From NCBI GenBank assembly GCA_037013495.1, contig CM072806.1:21093501-21157500 (forward strand): a stretch of 64,000 bases of DNA, read 5' to 3'. Shown here one piece after another: positions 10,669 to 21,311 of the stretch (position 1 is its first letter; every line of letters starts with the position of its first letter). Both the position numbers and the translations under genes were made by a program. This stretch comes from Hippophae tibetana. Its lineage: Eukaryota; Streptophyta; Magnoliopsida; Rosales; Elaeagnaceae. The notes beneath the pieces are model-generated. The model was not told the DNA's origin. It searched no databases and saw only the letters and a program-made list of their open reading frames with translations.

Positions 10669-12790
10669 TCAAAACTTCCAATGTGTTTTTTTGAGTCTAC
10701 TACGATGTTTGCTCACTACTCTACCACTTGTGCTAAATGTAGATTCTGAAGCATCTGTGGTGACCAAAATAACCAAGATATCTCTAGCCATGTCATGCAT
10801 TATTGGATACTTATTCTGAAGCATCTGTGGTGACCAGAATAGCCAAGATATCTCTAGCCACCAAGATAATATATCAAACTCTTCATTCAAAATTTCTACA
10901 TTTGTTTCCTCTAAATAAGAGTCTAACTCAGATTTCAAAGATCTAGCTTTATTTTGCATTAATGTCCATTATTTATAATCATTTATACCACTAGGATTAA
11001 GAACACTAGTACCTTTTGAACTTTGAGATGTATTGGAGCGTGTTGAAAACTCCATTTGTCAACTCTCTTCTAAAATTTGTTTATTTCGGTACATATTTAT
11101 CAAATCATAACACTTTCTTCTCACCTTTTCAATTTCAAAAAAGGCATTCTCTCCATATATTCTTGGAAAATAGAATTCGAGATAATTCATCTTAAATCTA
11201 GGATCCAAAACAACTTCTATAGCCATGACAATATTAACTTCTTGCCAATACTTATCAAATTTTACAAGCATGTTTGAAGCCATTCCCTTGACCAAATCAT
11301 CCTCATCATTAATCCAATTATATAATGACAATTTGATGTCACAAATACGAGTAAATAACATGTTTATGGTGGGATAGTTGGAACCAGAAAACAATTCAGT
11401 AACCTTGTAAAATACTTCTAACTTATCACAAATTGTACTTGCCATTTTCCAATCCAATGCATCAAGAAGACTATTATAATTCTTATTCAATTGTTTTAAA
11501 CGAGGAAACATTTTCTCATAAAACAATGCATTTTAAGCATTAAAAAAATAGAATTCTAACAAGTTTGATAATCAAGAGATAAATTCTTACAATAAGATTT
11601 TATCTCTTAAGATGCATTTTTTTAAAAAAATTTCCTCCCTCTTTTGTGTTGATGTCCAATAAGCAACACTATTTCTAACTTTAACAATGCATTGAGAAAT
11701 TAGATTTAACCCATCTTTCACTACTAAGTTTAATATGTGAACAACACAACGCATGTGAAAATATCTCCATACAATAACATTGAAGTTCTATCTAATGAAT
11801 CTAATAGATCGGGTAACATTGAATCATTAGTAGAACAATTATCTAAAGTTAAGGTTGAAATCTTACGATCAATGTTCCAATCCAAAAAGCAACTCATTAA
11901 TTCTTTATCAATAACTGCAGCATTGTGTGGAGCAGGAACATATATAAACCTACAAAAAATTATATAGTAACAATAAAATTGTTATATACAATCATTTAAT
12001 ACATCAAATCTCTAAAAAAATATTTCATAGGAATTGTATAAATTTCAATAATAAACTTAAAAAATTACCTTATTATTTTACTATTCAAATACCAATTGTC
12101 ATCAATGAAATGACAAGTTATATCCATGAATCCTTTGTTCTGATTTCCAGACTTCCACATATCACTCGTGATTGCAACACGACTTTTGTTGTTCTCCAAG
12201 ATATCCATCATTTCTTTTCTCAACATCATAAATCTTTATAATGTCTCTCTTAACTATAGCACGAGAAATAGGCTTCCATATTGGTTGTAATGAATATGAC
12301 TACTCTTTAAATCCATGATGCTCAACAATACTAAGAGGATACTCGTGTAGAATTATCATCTTTGCCCATTTAGCATGAGAAACTTGAGAATCAAAATTCC
12401 AATGTCCTAACTCAATTCTATCCCTTTTCTTGTTAGGATTTAACAATGAATGACCGATACCCTTTTCTTGCGGTTTGAAGGACAACCTTTTGTATGTGCT
12501 TTCAAATGAGATGTCACATTCCTTATATCACCTCCTAACTATTTTCCGCAACAATTACATATTGCCTTCCATATCCCATTAATTTTCTTCCTATCAAAAT
12601 GAACCCATGCTTCAGACTTTAATTTAGCCTTCACATCTTCTTCCTCACTACATTCATTTGATGGTTGACTTTGTGTATTTTCAGGTGAAAAGGTTGATTT
12701 AAGGAGATGAACATTTATATGTTGATCGACACTTGAAGTTCCACCACTTGTTACCTTCACATTAAGTTCAATGTCATTTACTCCTTGAGA
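10669..12790 (-). pseudogene. hAT transposase (BED zinc finger to C-terminal dimerisation domain), broken
   Basis: In reading order on the minus strand: a BED-type zinc finger with AWVHFDRK and CNCCGK (12539-12640); MIILHEYPLSIVEHHGF (about 12300-12370); a block with SRVAITSDMWKSGNQNKGF across 12110-12200; LDYQTCxNSIFLMLK near 11540-11580, where x is a stop replacing the usual Trp; a DUF4413/RNase-H-like region from 11059 to 11526 with KLEVFYKVTELFSGSNYPT; and the C-terminal hAT dimerisation motif DASESTFSTSGRVVSKHRSR near 10690-10750. A one-base frameshift separates the LMLK segment from the next frame, and several other stops interrupt the gene. Intact hAT transposases run about 650-700 residues; this copy cannot make one. 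Confidence 0.8.
10743..10862 (-). repeat. 70-bp tandem duplication inside the hAT dimerisation domain
   Basis: The segment ATTCTGAAGCATCTGTGG through TATCTCTAGCCA occurs at 10743-10790 and again at 10813-10860 with two mismatches. The 70-nt period is not a multiple of three, so the distal copy is read in another frame (LEISWLFWSPQMLQ) while the proximal copy keeps the hAT reading (RDILVILVTTDASES). The surrounding frame stays open. Confidence 0.85.
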
Positions 12791-12982
12791 GGATTATGGT
12801 GAAAGATTCTGAAAAAATAACTTTCAAAGTTTAAATTCATATATAAAAAAATATATATATACTTTCTATTATCTCACATTACCTTTTCAACATATTCACC
12901 TGTCATGATATTTAAAGTCTCTGTCTTCTTCACAAATCTCTAACTCTACAAGACATGATACAAAATTATCATCATACTATAT

Positions 12983-13480
12983 TCCATATTCAATATGAAT
13001 CGATAATAAGATTTTACCATATACACTATGAATCGATAAAAGAGTAGCATTAATCTCATAACAGGGAGGTCCATACACAAAACAAAGTAGTCACTTTATG
13101 TCACATACATTATGAATCGATAATACATTATCTAGATGACTTCAGGCATTTAAATATGTTATGCCAAAACTGTTCTCACTCTCTTGACTAAATCTATCAA
13201 AGCACAAATCAAATAAGATTTTACCATGATCACTTAAAATGGCAGAAAATTTTGTGACAAAAACAGAGTAATCAATAGCCATGTTTCATAATAGGAAGGT
13301 CCATACACAAAACAGAATAATCAATTAATTCCATATATACTATGAATCGATAATACATTGTCTAGACTCCAGATGACTTCAGGCATTTAAATATATGTTA
13401 GATTTAACCTATTTTGCTCAAAAAATAGAGTAGCAAAAATATCATAGCAGTGAGATCCATACACAAAACAGAGTAACCAT
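12983..13480. repeat. Imperfect tandem repeats in the hAT subterminal region
   Basis: Modules recur: GGTCCATACACAAAAC at about 13068 and 13298, with a variant at 13454; ATGAATCGATAATACATT at about 13111 and 13340; and AGATGACTTCAGGCATTT at about 13134 and 13371. The main period is about 230 nt. They lie between the BED finger and the right end, where hAT transposases usually bind subterminal repeats. Confidence 0.7.
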
Positions 13481-13589
13481 GTATCAACCAGACAACCACC
13501 AAGAGATCTACTTCATACGAGAAAAGGAAACACTTACTTGATGAGACCACGAATAAGAAGGGATAATAATTCGGCGATAAGCGTACAAC

Positions 13590-13755
13590 CGAGAGCGGCA
13601 AAGATGACTGACGAGAGAGACGACTGAGCGACTGGACTCAGTGATGTGGCATAGTGACTGGCGATGAGACGTAGGGACTGGAGACTGGACTCAATGATTG
13701 ACGTGACTCAACTACTAGCGACGATGCCACGACTGGCGACTGGTGACAAATTAGG
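13590..13755. repeat. Degenerate GACTGG/GACGA-rich repeat inside the hAT right end
   Basis: GACTGG, GACTGA, GGCGACTGG and GACGA hexamers recur with both strict and loose spacing and raise the GC content well above the surroundings. It sits just inside the right terminus and may be part of the subterminal region. Confidence 0.45.
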
Positions 13756-13924
13756 TTCGTTTATATATTAGGTTAAAAACAAGTAAACCCTAATTAATAT
13801 ATAATTTATTTAAATAAATATAATTAATTTCGGGTACGGACGGATACAGATTTAAGTATAACCGTAACCGAATCGTACCCGCTCCTTTATGTTCAGTTTT
13901 TACCCAAAACCGAAGCCATCCCCA

Positions 13925-15707
13925 AAATTAAACGGATAAAAATTGAACTTTGTGTTATATCCATTTCTTTTGCTAAAAGAGCCAAGGTTTTCATTATTGT
14001 TATTTCATTTTTTGATACGTTTGTTAGGCTTTTATTAAGTTCTAAATCTATATCTTATAATTTATTTTTACACATCTTGTTGTTATTTTCTTCCTAATAT
14101 TACATCTTGTACCAATGCTTTCATTACTTAGACATTTGTTTTTAGTTCTATAACTTATTTTTCTTTGTTAAAAGTTTTTCATTCGTTATCTATAAAGGTA
14201 TACCTTAGAATATTGTTATTTTTAACTACATTACTTTTTCTTCCTAGTATAAGATATTTTTCTTTAACATCTAAGTGACACTTCTAGTATAAAGTTTTAT
14301 CATATATTGAACTATTATGACTATTTGTTAATAAATATCCTACTATGTAGTGTATTGAAAATGAATGATTTTCTTCTTTTATTAAATATTCTCTTTCAAA
14401 TTGATAAGTTTAGACTTAACACTTGTTTTAAGTTTTTGTCATGAATATTGATAAAAAACTTAGATATGCTGTAAATTTTAGTTTATAGTATCTTAAGTTA
14501 TCATGAATCATTTCTAATAAAGTATATTTTCTATTTATTATTTTATTATTTAGTAGTGTTATTTTTATTAGTGTATCAATTCATTCTCTAAAATGAGTTT
14601 TTACTAATATTTAGATTCATTCTAAATTAATGTATCTAATTTTTCTTTATCCTTTTGAGAGACTTTCGATAGTTTATTTATTATAATTTATTTATTAATT
14701 AATGATATATTATACATTTGTTTTATATATGTGATATTGATACTCATTTTTTTATTTCTTAATTTATTATTATTTCTGTAAATTTTATACTTAAAATCTA
14801 GTAAACTATAAAATGGTATTTCTATACTTTATCCTTTTTCTAGTTAAATAAAAAAAATGACATTTCTCTTATTTTTAGTCTATTTTGAGTAAATAATACC
14901 TTAAAAAGTTCCCTCCCTGTCGATCAATTCTACTAACACGTCTTTCTATCTCAATACACCCTCAGTTTATTAATACTTTTTTATTACTTAATTATCCAAT
15001 AACTATTAATATGATTTCACACATAACTAAATTTAAATCGAACTTATATAATATTTTTATTTAATAAAAAAAACTTAAGTGACTAACAAAAATACAAATG
15101 AGAAAAATGGACTTTTGACCCCCCAAAAAAAACACTCACAAAAATTGTTATTAAAAAATTCAAATTTTGAAAAAAAAGTATATATCTTTTTCCCCGTCTG
15201 AAATATGAATTGAATCTTTTATTTTAATTACTTTTTTTGTGTTGTTAAAAAAAATTAGTTTTTACCTAAAAGTAATATTTAATCTTGTATATTTTAAGAT
15301 ATACACATGAATCTTCTAATTTTTTTAAAATTTAAATAAACCCTAAATAATCTGTTTTTCAAAAGAAAATCTCAGAGTTGAAAAACACAAAAGTGAAAAA
15401 ATGCCAATGATCAAAATTGAAATTTTGAAAAGAAAAATTTTTGGTGTAAACATTTTTCTCGATTTTTAAATTTTAAATTGAAATTGAATATTATTATTAT
15501 TATTAAACTCCAAATTTCTTATTATTATCAAAATTTTGATTTTTTTGGATAAATTAATTTTTTTGATTTATTTCATTTTTTATTTGTGTATGTTTTTTAT
15601 TTCTATCTTTGAAGTTTTGGAGTTTATCCTTAATAAGAAATATTATTTAAAATTAATTGAAATTTTATAAGAATTAATGAACTTGTCGGGTGTAATTTAG
15701 TACAATA
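13925..15707. other. AT-rich intergenic DNA with weakly open minus-strand segments
   Basis: No gene is recognised. On the minus strand between about 13925 and 14700 there are longer open stretches than the base composition predicts, such as TLALLAKEMDITQSSIF and LSKVSQKDKEKLDTL, broken by stops. They could belong to an old mobile element, but I cannot assign a family. From 14900 to 15707 the sequence is A/T-rich with nothing identifiable. Confidence 0.4.
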
Positions 15708-16245
15708 TGTTACAAACATAGAGTGATTTCAGTTAGTAAGTCATATGAGTCAAGTCTAATAAGCGTTGAGTCATCGAATAAATATGATAATAAAATCATC
15801 TTAATAAATAGATAAATATCATATAATTATTCACTTATTTCTAAAGAGATAAATATGGATAGATGTTTCCAACAAGTCTATCCAGAGATAAAATGCTTAT
15901 CATTATCCTAAAAAGATAAATATGAATAGATATGTATGATGTTATAACAAATCTATCTATACATGTAATAGATATATACCAAGTTGACTATTTTCCTATA
16001 TATATTCATTATTATACATATTCACATATATCTTAAATATCTTAACTTTTTTCATATAACATAGAATCATAACCAAATACAATATTTCTTCTCAAATCAC
16101 AGAGCGAGACCTAAATCTCTTATAAAATTTTATCATCCTATTATTGATTTAAGTATCAAAATGCTAATGATTACTTCTTTGGAGAGCCAAAGACAACCCC
16201 TACGAAAGGTCAAAGACCACCTCTACGTGATACGAGGTCGTAACA
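15708..16245 (+). mobile_element. Probable solo LTR (Gypsy-like)
   Basis: The 538-nt segment begins TGTTACAAACAT and ends GGTCGTAACA, giving TG...CA ends with a six-base inverted repeat (TGTTAC/GTAACA). Near the 3' end ATTGATTTAAGTATCAAAATG resembles the R/U5 signature of many plant Gypsy LTRs (a TTAAGYATC motif downstream of a TATA box; here CTATATATATTC near 15995). No PBS or coding region follows, hence solo. The flanking five bases (CAATA and ATTTA) do not match. Confidence 0.5.
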
Positions 16246-16855
16246 ATTTATTTATACTGTAGATATATAGAGGACAATCTTATTTGGGGTTAACAAAAAT
16301 TAACTTCAATATATGACATTATTTGTGAAAAATAAGTGTCTTTTACTAGACTAAAATGATTATAAATTTTAGGACTTTTTAAACGTTCTTCAATTTATTC
16401 ATTTACAAAAAAAGAATACATGCCTTTGAAAAGAGACCCAAAAGTGTTAAGGTTTTCCAAAAAAAGGTTTTATATTCATATGATCTTTAATTTTTACGTC
16501 AAATTATATTTTTAAAATATAATATTTAATACAATAATAAAATAAATAAATGTAGATATCATTTAATTTAGAAAATAATTCTTCATCAATTTTTTTAAAT
16601 ATTATTATTTGGGTTAATATTTTTTTAACTGATTAGTGGTTAATTTTGTTGGTAATGTTTCATTTTTTTCATTTAGAACAACTAAACACCTAAGTAAATT
16701 TGCACATATTATATATATATGAAAATTTATAATATTATCTTAAATTTTTTTTATGTGTGTTAATTTTTTTATTTTTATTAATTAATTATGTAAAAGTATA
16801 AATGGATGAGACATGCCACGTACCTAGTCTAGACTACTACAAAAAATGGTATAAA

Positions 16856-17035
16856 AGTCGGTTTTTAACCGACTTTAAACAAATTTAAAGTCGGTTCTGA
16901 ACCGACTTTAAATTCAGAGACTTAAATTGTAAAGTCGGTTCACGGCCTGAACCGACTTTACGTGTAGAGTCGGTTCACAGCCTAAACCAACTTTACGTGT
17001 AGAGTCGGTTTATGCCCTGAATCGACTCTACATTT
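16856..17035. repeat. CACTA subterminal repeat array
   Basis: AAAGTCGGTT or AGAGTCGGTT alternates with its complement AACCGACTTTA at least eight times in about 180 nt, arranged as small palindromes, for example AAAGTCGGTTCTGAACCGAC. In CACTA elements such repeats are the binding sites of the TNPA-type protein near the terminus. Confidence 0.85.
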
Positions 17036-17582
17036 TATTTGTTTTAATTTTTAATTTTATTTTTCGTATAACAATATATATAAATAACATAAAAACACTA
17101 AAATATAAATAATAATACAACAAATAATTAACAATATAAATATATTTAATTACTTAATAATTAAATTTATTACAAAAATAAATAATGCATATAAATAACT
17201 TCAATTACAAATAAAATAATGTCGTCAAATTATGCCATCGAGTAAGCTTGGTTGGCTTAGAATCTTGATTGGCCTTCACAAGCATTATGGCAAAAAAAAA
17301 GCTGATCCATATAACAAGTATTCTCCTACATACATGAGCACGTAAAACATCCATCAAAAAAGTAGTCTAAACTTCAGACGTACGAATGAAGAAATTAAAT
17401 CATTATAAATATTACCATAAAAAAGAGATTAGCACGTACAACGACATTCGATGAACTCATATTAGCATTATTAATCATTTGTCTATATACGAAGTTATTT
17501 GGAATCTCTACTACTATTTTTTAATGCTATATATAATGAACTCTAAATATGAAATCAATTGCATGTAACTTCAATTTCTTAC

Positions 17583-17661
17583 TTGGCTAAGCTTGTGTGA
17601 GTTTTGGTGCCCTTAAACATATGAAACACGTTCATATGCACCAAAACTCATACAAACCAAG
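17583..17661 (+). other. Long hairpin inside the CACTA element
   Basis: TTGTGTGAGTTTTGGTGC (17593-17610) pairs with GCACCAAAACTCATACAA (17638-17655) over 18 positions with one G:U. An inner ATATGAA/TTCATAT stem and an outer CTTGG/CCAAG pair extend it, with a bulge on the 5' side. The roughly 80-nt foldback stands alone in AT-rich DNA downstream of the protease gene. It could fold as RNA from either strand. Confidence 0.7.
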
Positions 17662-17883
17662 AAACAAATCGGACCAACGTACACCTGATTTGTACATTTA
17701 GAACTCATTATATCATTAAAAATACTAGCAGAGATTCCAGATAAATTCATATTTATAAACAATGCATTCCTCTAAATACATGAGCATATATATGATTAAT
17801 CATCATCAAACAAGTGATTTCAAACACAAGAATAGATATAGAAGGCCAAATCATTAAAAAATTTACTGTTATGTTGTCATATG

Positions 17884-20800
17884 CTATTCAAGATTATCAG
17901 AATCTTCTCCTGATTCTTCTTGCGATGATATAATTTGAACCATGTGTTCTGCCCATTCCTCTCGTAAATCATCAAAAATTTGCTGGTCGTAACCCGTCTT
18001 GTTCCAACCAAAGAACTACATGTATTCAAAATCAAAATAAGAATATGATTTCATTTATTTACAAAAAACAAACTCAAATATGTTAAAACTTGTATGTATA
18101 TGGGTAAAATATATTACCACATCATCAATTGGAATTTTGATATTTGTGATGATTTTGCTCATAAACTTCATGACATAATAACCACACATGACTCCATTAT
18201 TTTTTTGTGGAACCTACAAAAAAAGTGCATGTATACATGAATTTTCATATTCGAACATCCTTATTATTTAATTGTAAAATTAATAAAATTATTAATATTG
18301 AATTGTACATACCATAACTTTTGTCCATATAAGCTTATGAGATTTTTTAAGGACAATGCCCCTAAACTTGTTCCACAACTTCCATGCCTTATCAAGGTAT
18401 AAAACGATTAGTTTTTATTAAATATTACAAAAAATAATAGAAAAAACTAATATGTAACTAAATATAACTCTTACATTTCAACAACTGCTTTTGTATCTTT
18501 ACTCAGTTCTATGGAAGCTGAGTCATAATACCAAGCATGATTATTGAACATATCAATGATTACCAACATCCAATGATCTTGGCCTTGTTCAAACCTTAAT
18601 GGCCAAGGGATTATCAACTTTTGATTTCTGCTAAACGTTAATGCTCTATCACATAATTGTTTAGCTCTGATGCTAACATCCTTCTCTTGATATTGATTGA
18701 CATATGAAGAATCATAGAACATTGCTAAATGTGATGAGTGATTATGTTGAAGTCGATAATAGCAAGCCCTATATATGTATATATATAATTAGATAATATA
18801 AATATAATTATATATGTTCTGCATAAATAAAAGAAAACTAACTAGATTGAGGACTCACCTTGTCCACACTTGAATTATACTTAAATCGATCATTTGATAT
18901 TCAAATATTTGCAACAAGAACTCGATCGATATATAAGTTTGGCCGATGTCTACACCAGAAATTTCAATAGGAAGTGGCACAGTCCATCCATCATTTATGC
19001 TAGATGCTCTCCCAACAATAGTCATCAAAGTGCCAAGATTTCTACTGAACTGTAACGCATAAGTATGACTATACCTTTTCCAAGGCTTCTTCTTGAATGA
19101 CTTGGTGCACGATGATTGGCCACTAGTCATAGATTTAGCACGAGATACTTGCTTGGTATCTCTTAAATGTGCCGCATTTAAGAGTTCTGGTATAATAGAC
19201 TACCAAAAAAGTATCATATATGTATTTTTAGTAACAATAAGATCACATTAAATAATAGTAGTAAACAAGTGTTATTTTTTAAGTTAAAAAATAGTACCAT
19301 GTCAAAATTTAGAACAACTTGAATCGACGGCCAAGCCACATACTGTCCAACCGCCTCTTGGACTGTGGTAGCATCAGAAGGCACAGGTAGTGGACAATCA
19401 TGAAACAATGATTGATCAATTACTATTTGCCAATGATTAGGCAAATATTGATTATGAATCATCCGATCATCGCTCAATTGTTGTACCGTTCCAATAGCAA
19501 CATAGTCCGTTGACGAAGGATGTTTCAACAAACATTTCATATTCTGTAAAAGTTTTAAGTGTTATATATAAAAAATAAAACATATAATAAGAATTTAAAA
19601 ATTAAAATCTTACCACATATGATTCATCAAATAGAGGAGGACTCTCATGTGGGGTAGCTATTGGATGTACATTCTCACCAATATGTTCATCTTGGCTTGA
19701 TTTATGGTAAGAATGTGCAGATTGCATTGGAGAAAATGAACCACTACTTGATTGCATGTGCATTCCTGGCATATAATGAGGACCAATAGGATGGCTATAT
19801 CCCATACTGGATGTAGTTTGAGCACAATGAGATTGTGTGGATGGCATGCATGGCATGGATGGTGGCATGCTTGGCATGGATTGTGGCATGCCTGAAATGG
19901 AAGGTGGTATGCCTGGCATGGATGGTTGCATGCTTGGCCAATATGGCATGCCCTGGTTGTAGCATGATGCCATGGCTGACAGTTGTTGTGATTGATGTTC
20001 TTTTAGAGTGACAATCTCACTCATCACGGAGGCCTTAAAGAAGTTGAATTCTTCTTCAATTTTAGTGTATTTCTCCTTACTTACAGTCTGAGGCTTATGT
20101 TTTGGAATTTTAAAATACTCCATAGCACCATCATATTGGCTACCTCCTCTAACACGACCAGGATGCTCGCGTCCGATTGCATGATATAAAGCATCTCTCC
20201 CAGGCTCTTCGATTATTTCACCCCTGTATATTTTTTCTTGAACAGCTCTCTACAAATAATAAAGCACACAAACATATCATTCATTATTACATCAATTATT
20301 AAGTATCAGTCAGACTTTTTATCAAACGAAATTACTAACCAACTTATTTAATTGTTCTTCTCCTCGTTGACTCATCGGTCTTGCATTCTTCGTTTTGGAA
20401 GTCTTTGTTTCTATGTACAATTCCATTCGGGTAACAGGTCTACCCAATTCAACTTCCTACATAAATTAGGAAAATTTTATTAACAATGACATGAAATTAA
20501 ATTGAGAAAAATTAATATAAAAATATTTATAAAATTAAGACAAATTAATAATACCATTCGAAATCTAACTTCAGGATTTGAAGACCTCCCAGTACGGTTA
20601 GGAAGAATGTTATGCATTTGGACATTCTGATGATCTTCTCTAATAATTTGAAATTCTTCTGAACGTCTATAATCCACAAAGTCTTTCGAAACTTGAGGTG
20701 TAATCCAGGGGTGTCCTTTAGGGATTTTGTATATCACATTCTCATCAAGTGTTTCCAAATATGGAAACACATAATTTTTCACCAATCTAGAAGTCTTGTA

Positions 20801-21178
20801 TTCCTTCCACGCCTTATTTGCAATCTTATAACACTTACCCTGCCAATTGTCATCGACTTTGTAACAATTCTGTAAAAACACAGTACAAAAGATTAGATAT
20901 AATACACCTAATATAATATATATATTGATTATAAAATATAAGAGACTTACATAAATGGTTATCCATATTTTGAACTTTTCTGCATCGGCAACCTCAGACC
21001 AATGATTTATATTGATTGGTATACTGGACTTTGCCAGTCGACCAATAGAAGATTTCAATTGTTGACCATTTTCCCCTAGTGGATTACCAGTAGCATCAAA
21101 TTTAACGGGTATTCTATCATCTGGGTTAAGTAGAGCATCAGGTATATTCGCCCAACCCCTTCTTTTCAAATACCCCAA
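17884..21178 (-). pseudogene. CACTA second gene: transposase-like domain, Met/Pro repeats, DUF8039-like and Ulp1 cysteine protease
   Basis: The gene reads leftwards in several exons. The first part (20480-21178) begins GYLKRRGWANIPDALL and carries PLGENGQQLKSSIGRLAKS and NKAWKEYKTSRLVKNYVFP, resembling the plant Transposase_24-type domain. Exon 19602-20123 has a coiled-coil-like EEFNFFKASVMSEIVTLKEH followed by Met/Pro/Ser repeats. Exon 19214-19540 resembles DUF8039 (DCPLPVPSDATTVQEAVG then AWPSIQVV). The last exons form a C48/Ulp1 peptidase: QGQDHWMLVIID (His) and WYYDS (18471-18722), then QKNNGVMCGYYVMKFM (18118-18213, catalytic Cys in CGYY) and the tail FFGWNKTGYDQQ ending at 17884. The catalytic signature looks preserved, but exon joins are partly ambiguous (no clean acceptor near 18400) and no transcript is known, so I treat it as a probable pseudogene. 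Confidence 0.65.
19840..19965 (-). repeat. Short tandem repeats coding for Met-Pro-Ser units
   Basis: GGCATGGATGGTGGCATGCT-like units of about 15-30 nt recur and encode SMPSMPPSMPCMP and similar. They form a low-complexity linker in the CACTA second gene, between the coiled-coil and DUF8039-like parts. Confidence 0.7.
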
Positions 21179-21311
21179 TGGATCATTTGGATCTACAAGC
21201 TAAATATCCATGAAATATCTGCAAAAAGTGGAGAAATATAAATTAATTGACAATTTTAGGAACATACATATATACAAGAGTTATTACAACAATATAGAAC
21301 ATACATTATGT

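Larger units (their letters stand above)
9920..13924 (-). mobile_element. hAT-superfamily DNA transposon, about 4 kb, decayed
   Basis: The left end starts TAGGGATGGGTAGGAGTACG. The right end finishes CGAAGCCATCCCCA, whose complement is TGGGGATGGC, giving a short imperfect terminal inverted repeat of the kind seen in plant hAT elements. Just inside both ends are stretches rich in CGG/CCG. A decayed hAT transposase lies between them on the minus strand. The expected 8-bp target duplication is not exact (TACGTTAA on the left against AAATTAAA on the right), so the boundaries may be off by a base or the duplication has eroded. Confidence 0.7.

Noticed and set aside
11737..11967. 76-codon plus-strand frame in the hAT element
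   Set aside because: It is antisense to the transposase pseudogene and has no family signature.
12983..13480. CRISPR-like array
   Set aside because: Repeats are long, imperfect and irregularly spaced within a plant transposon; not a CRISPR.
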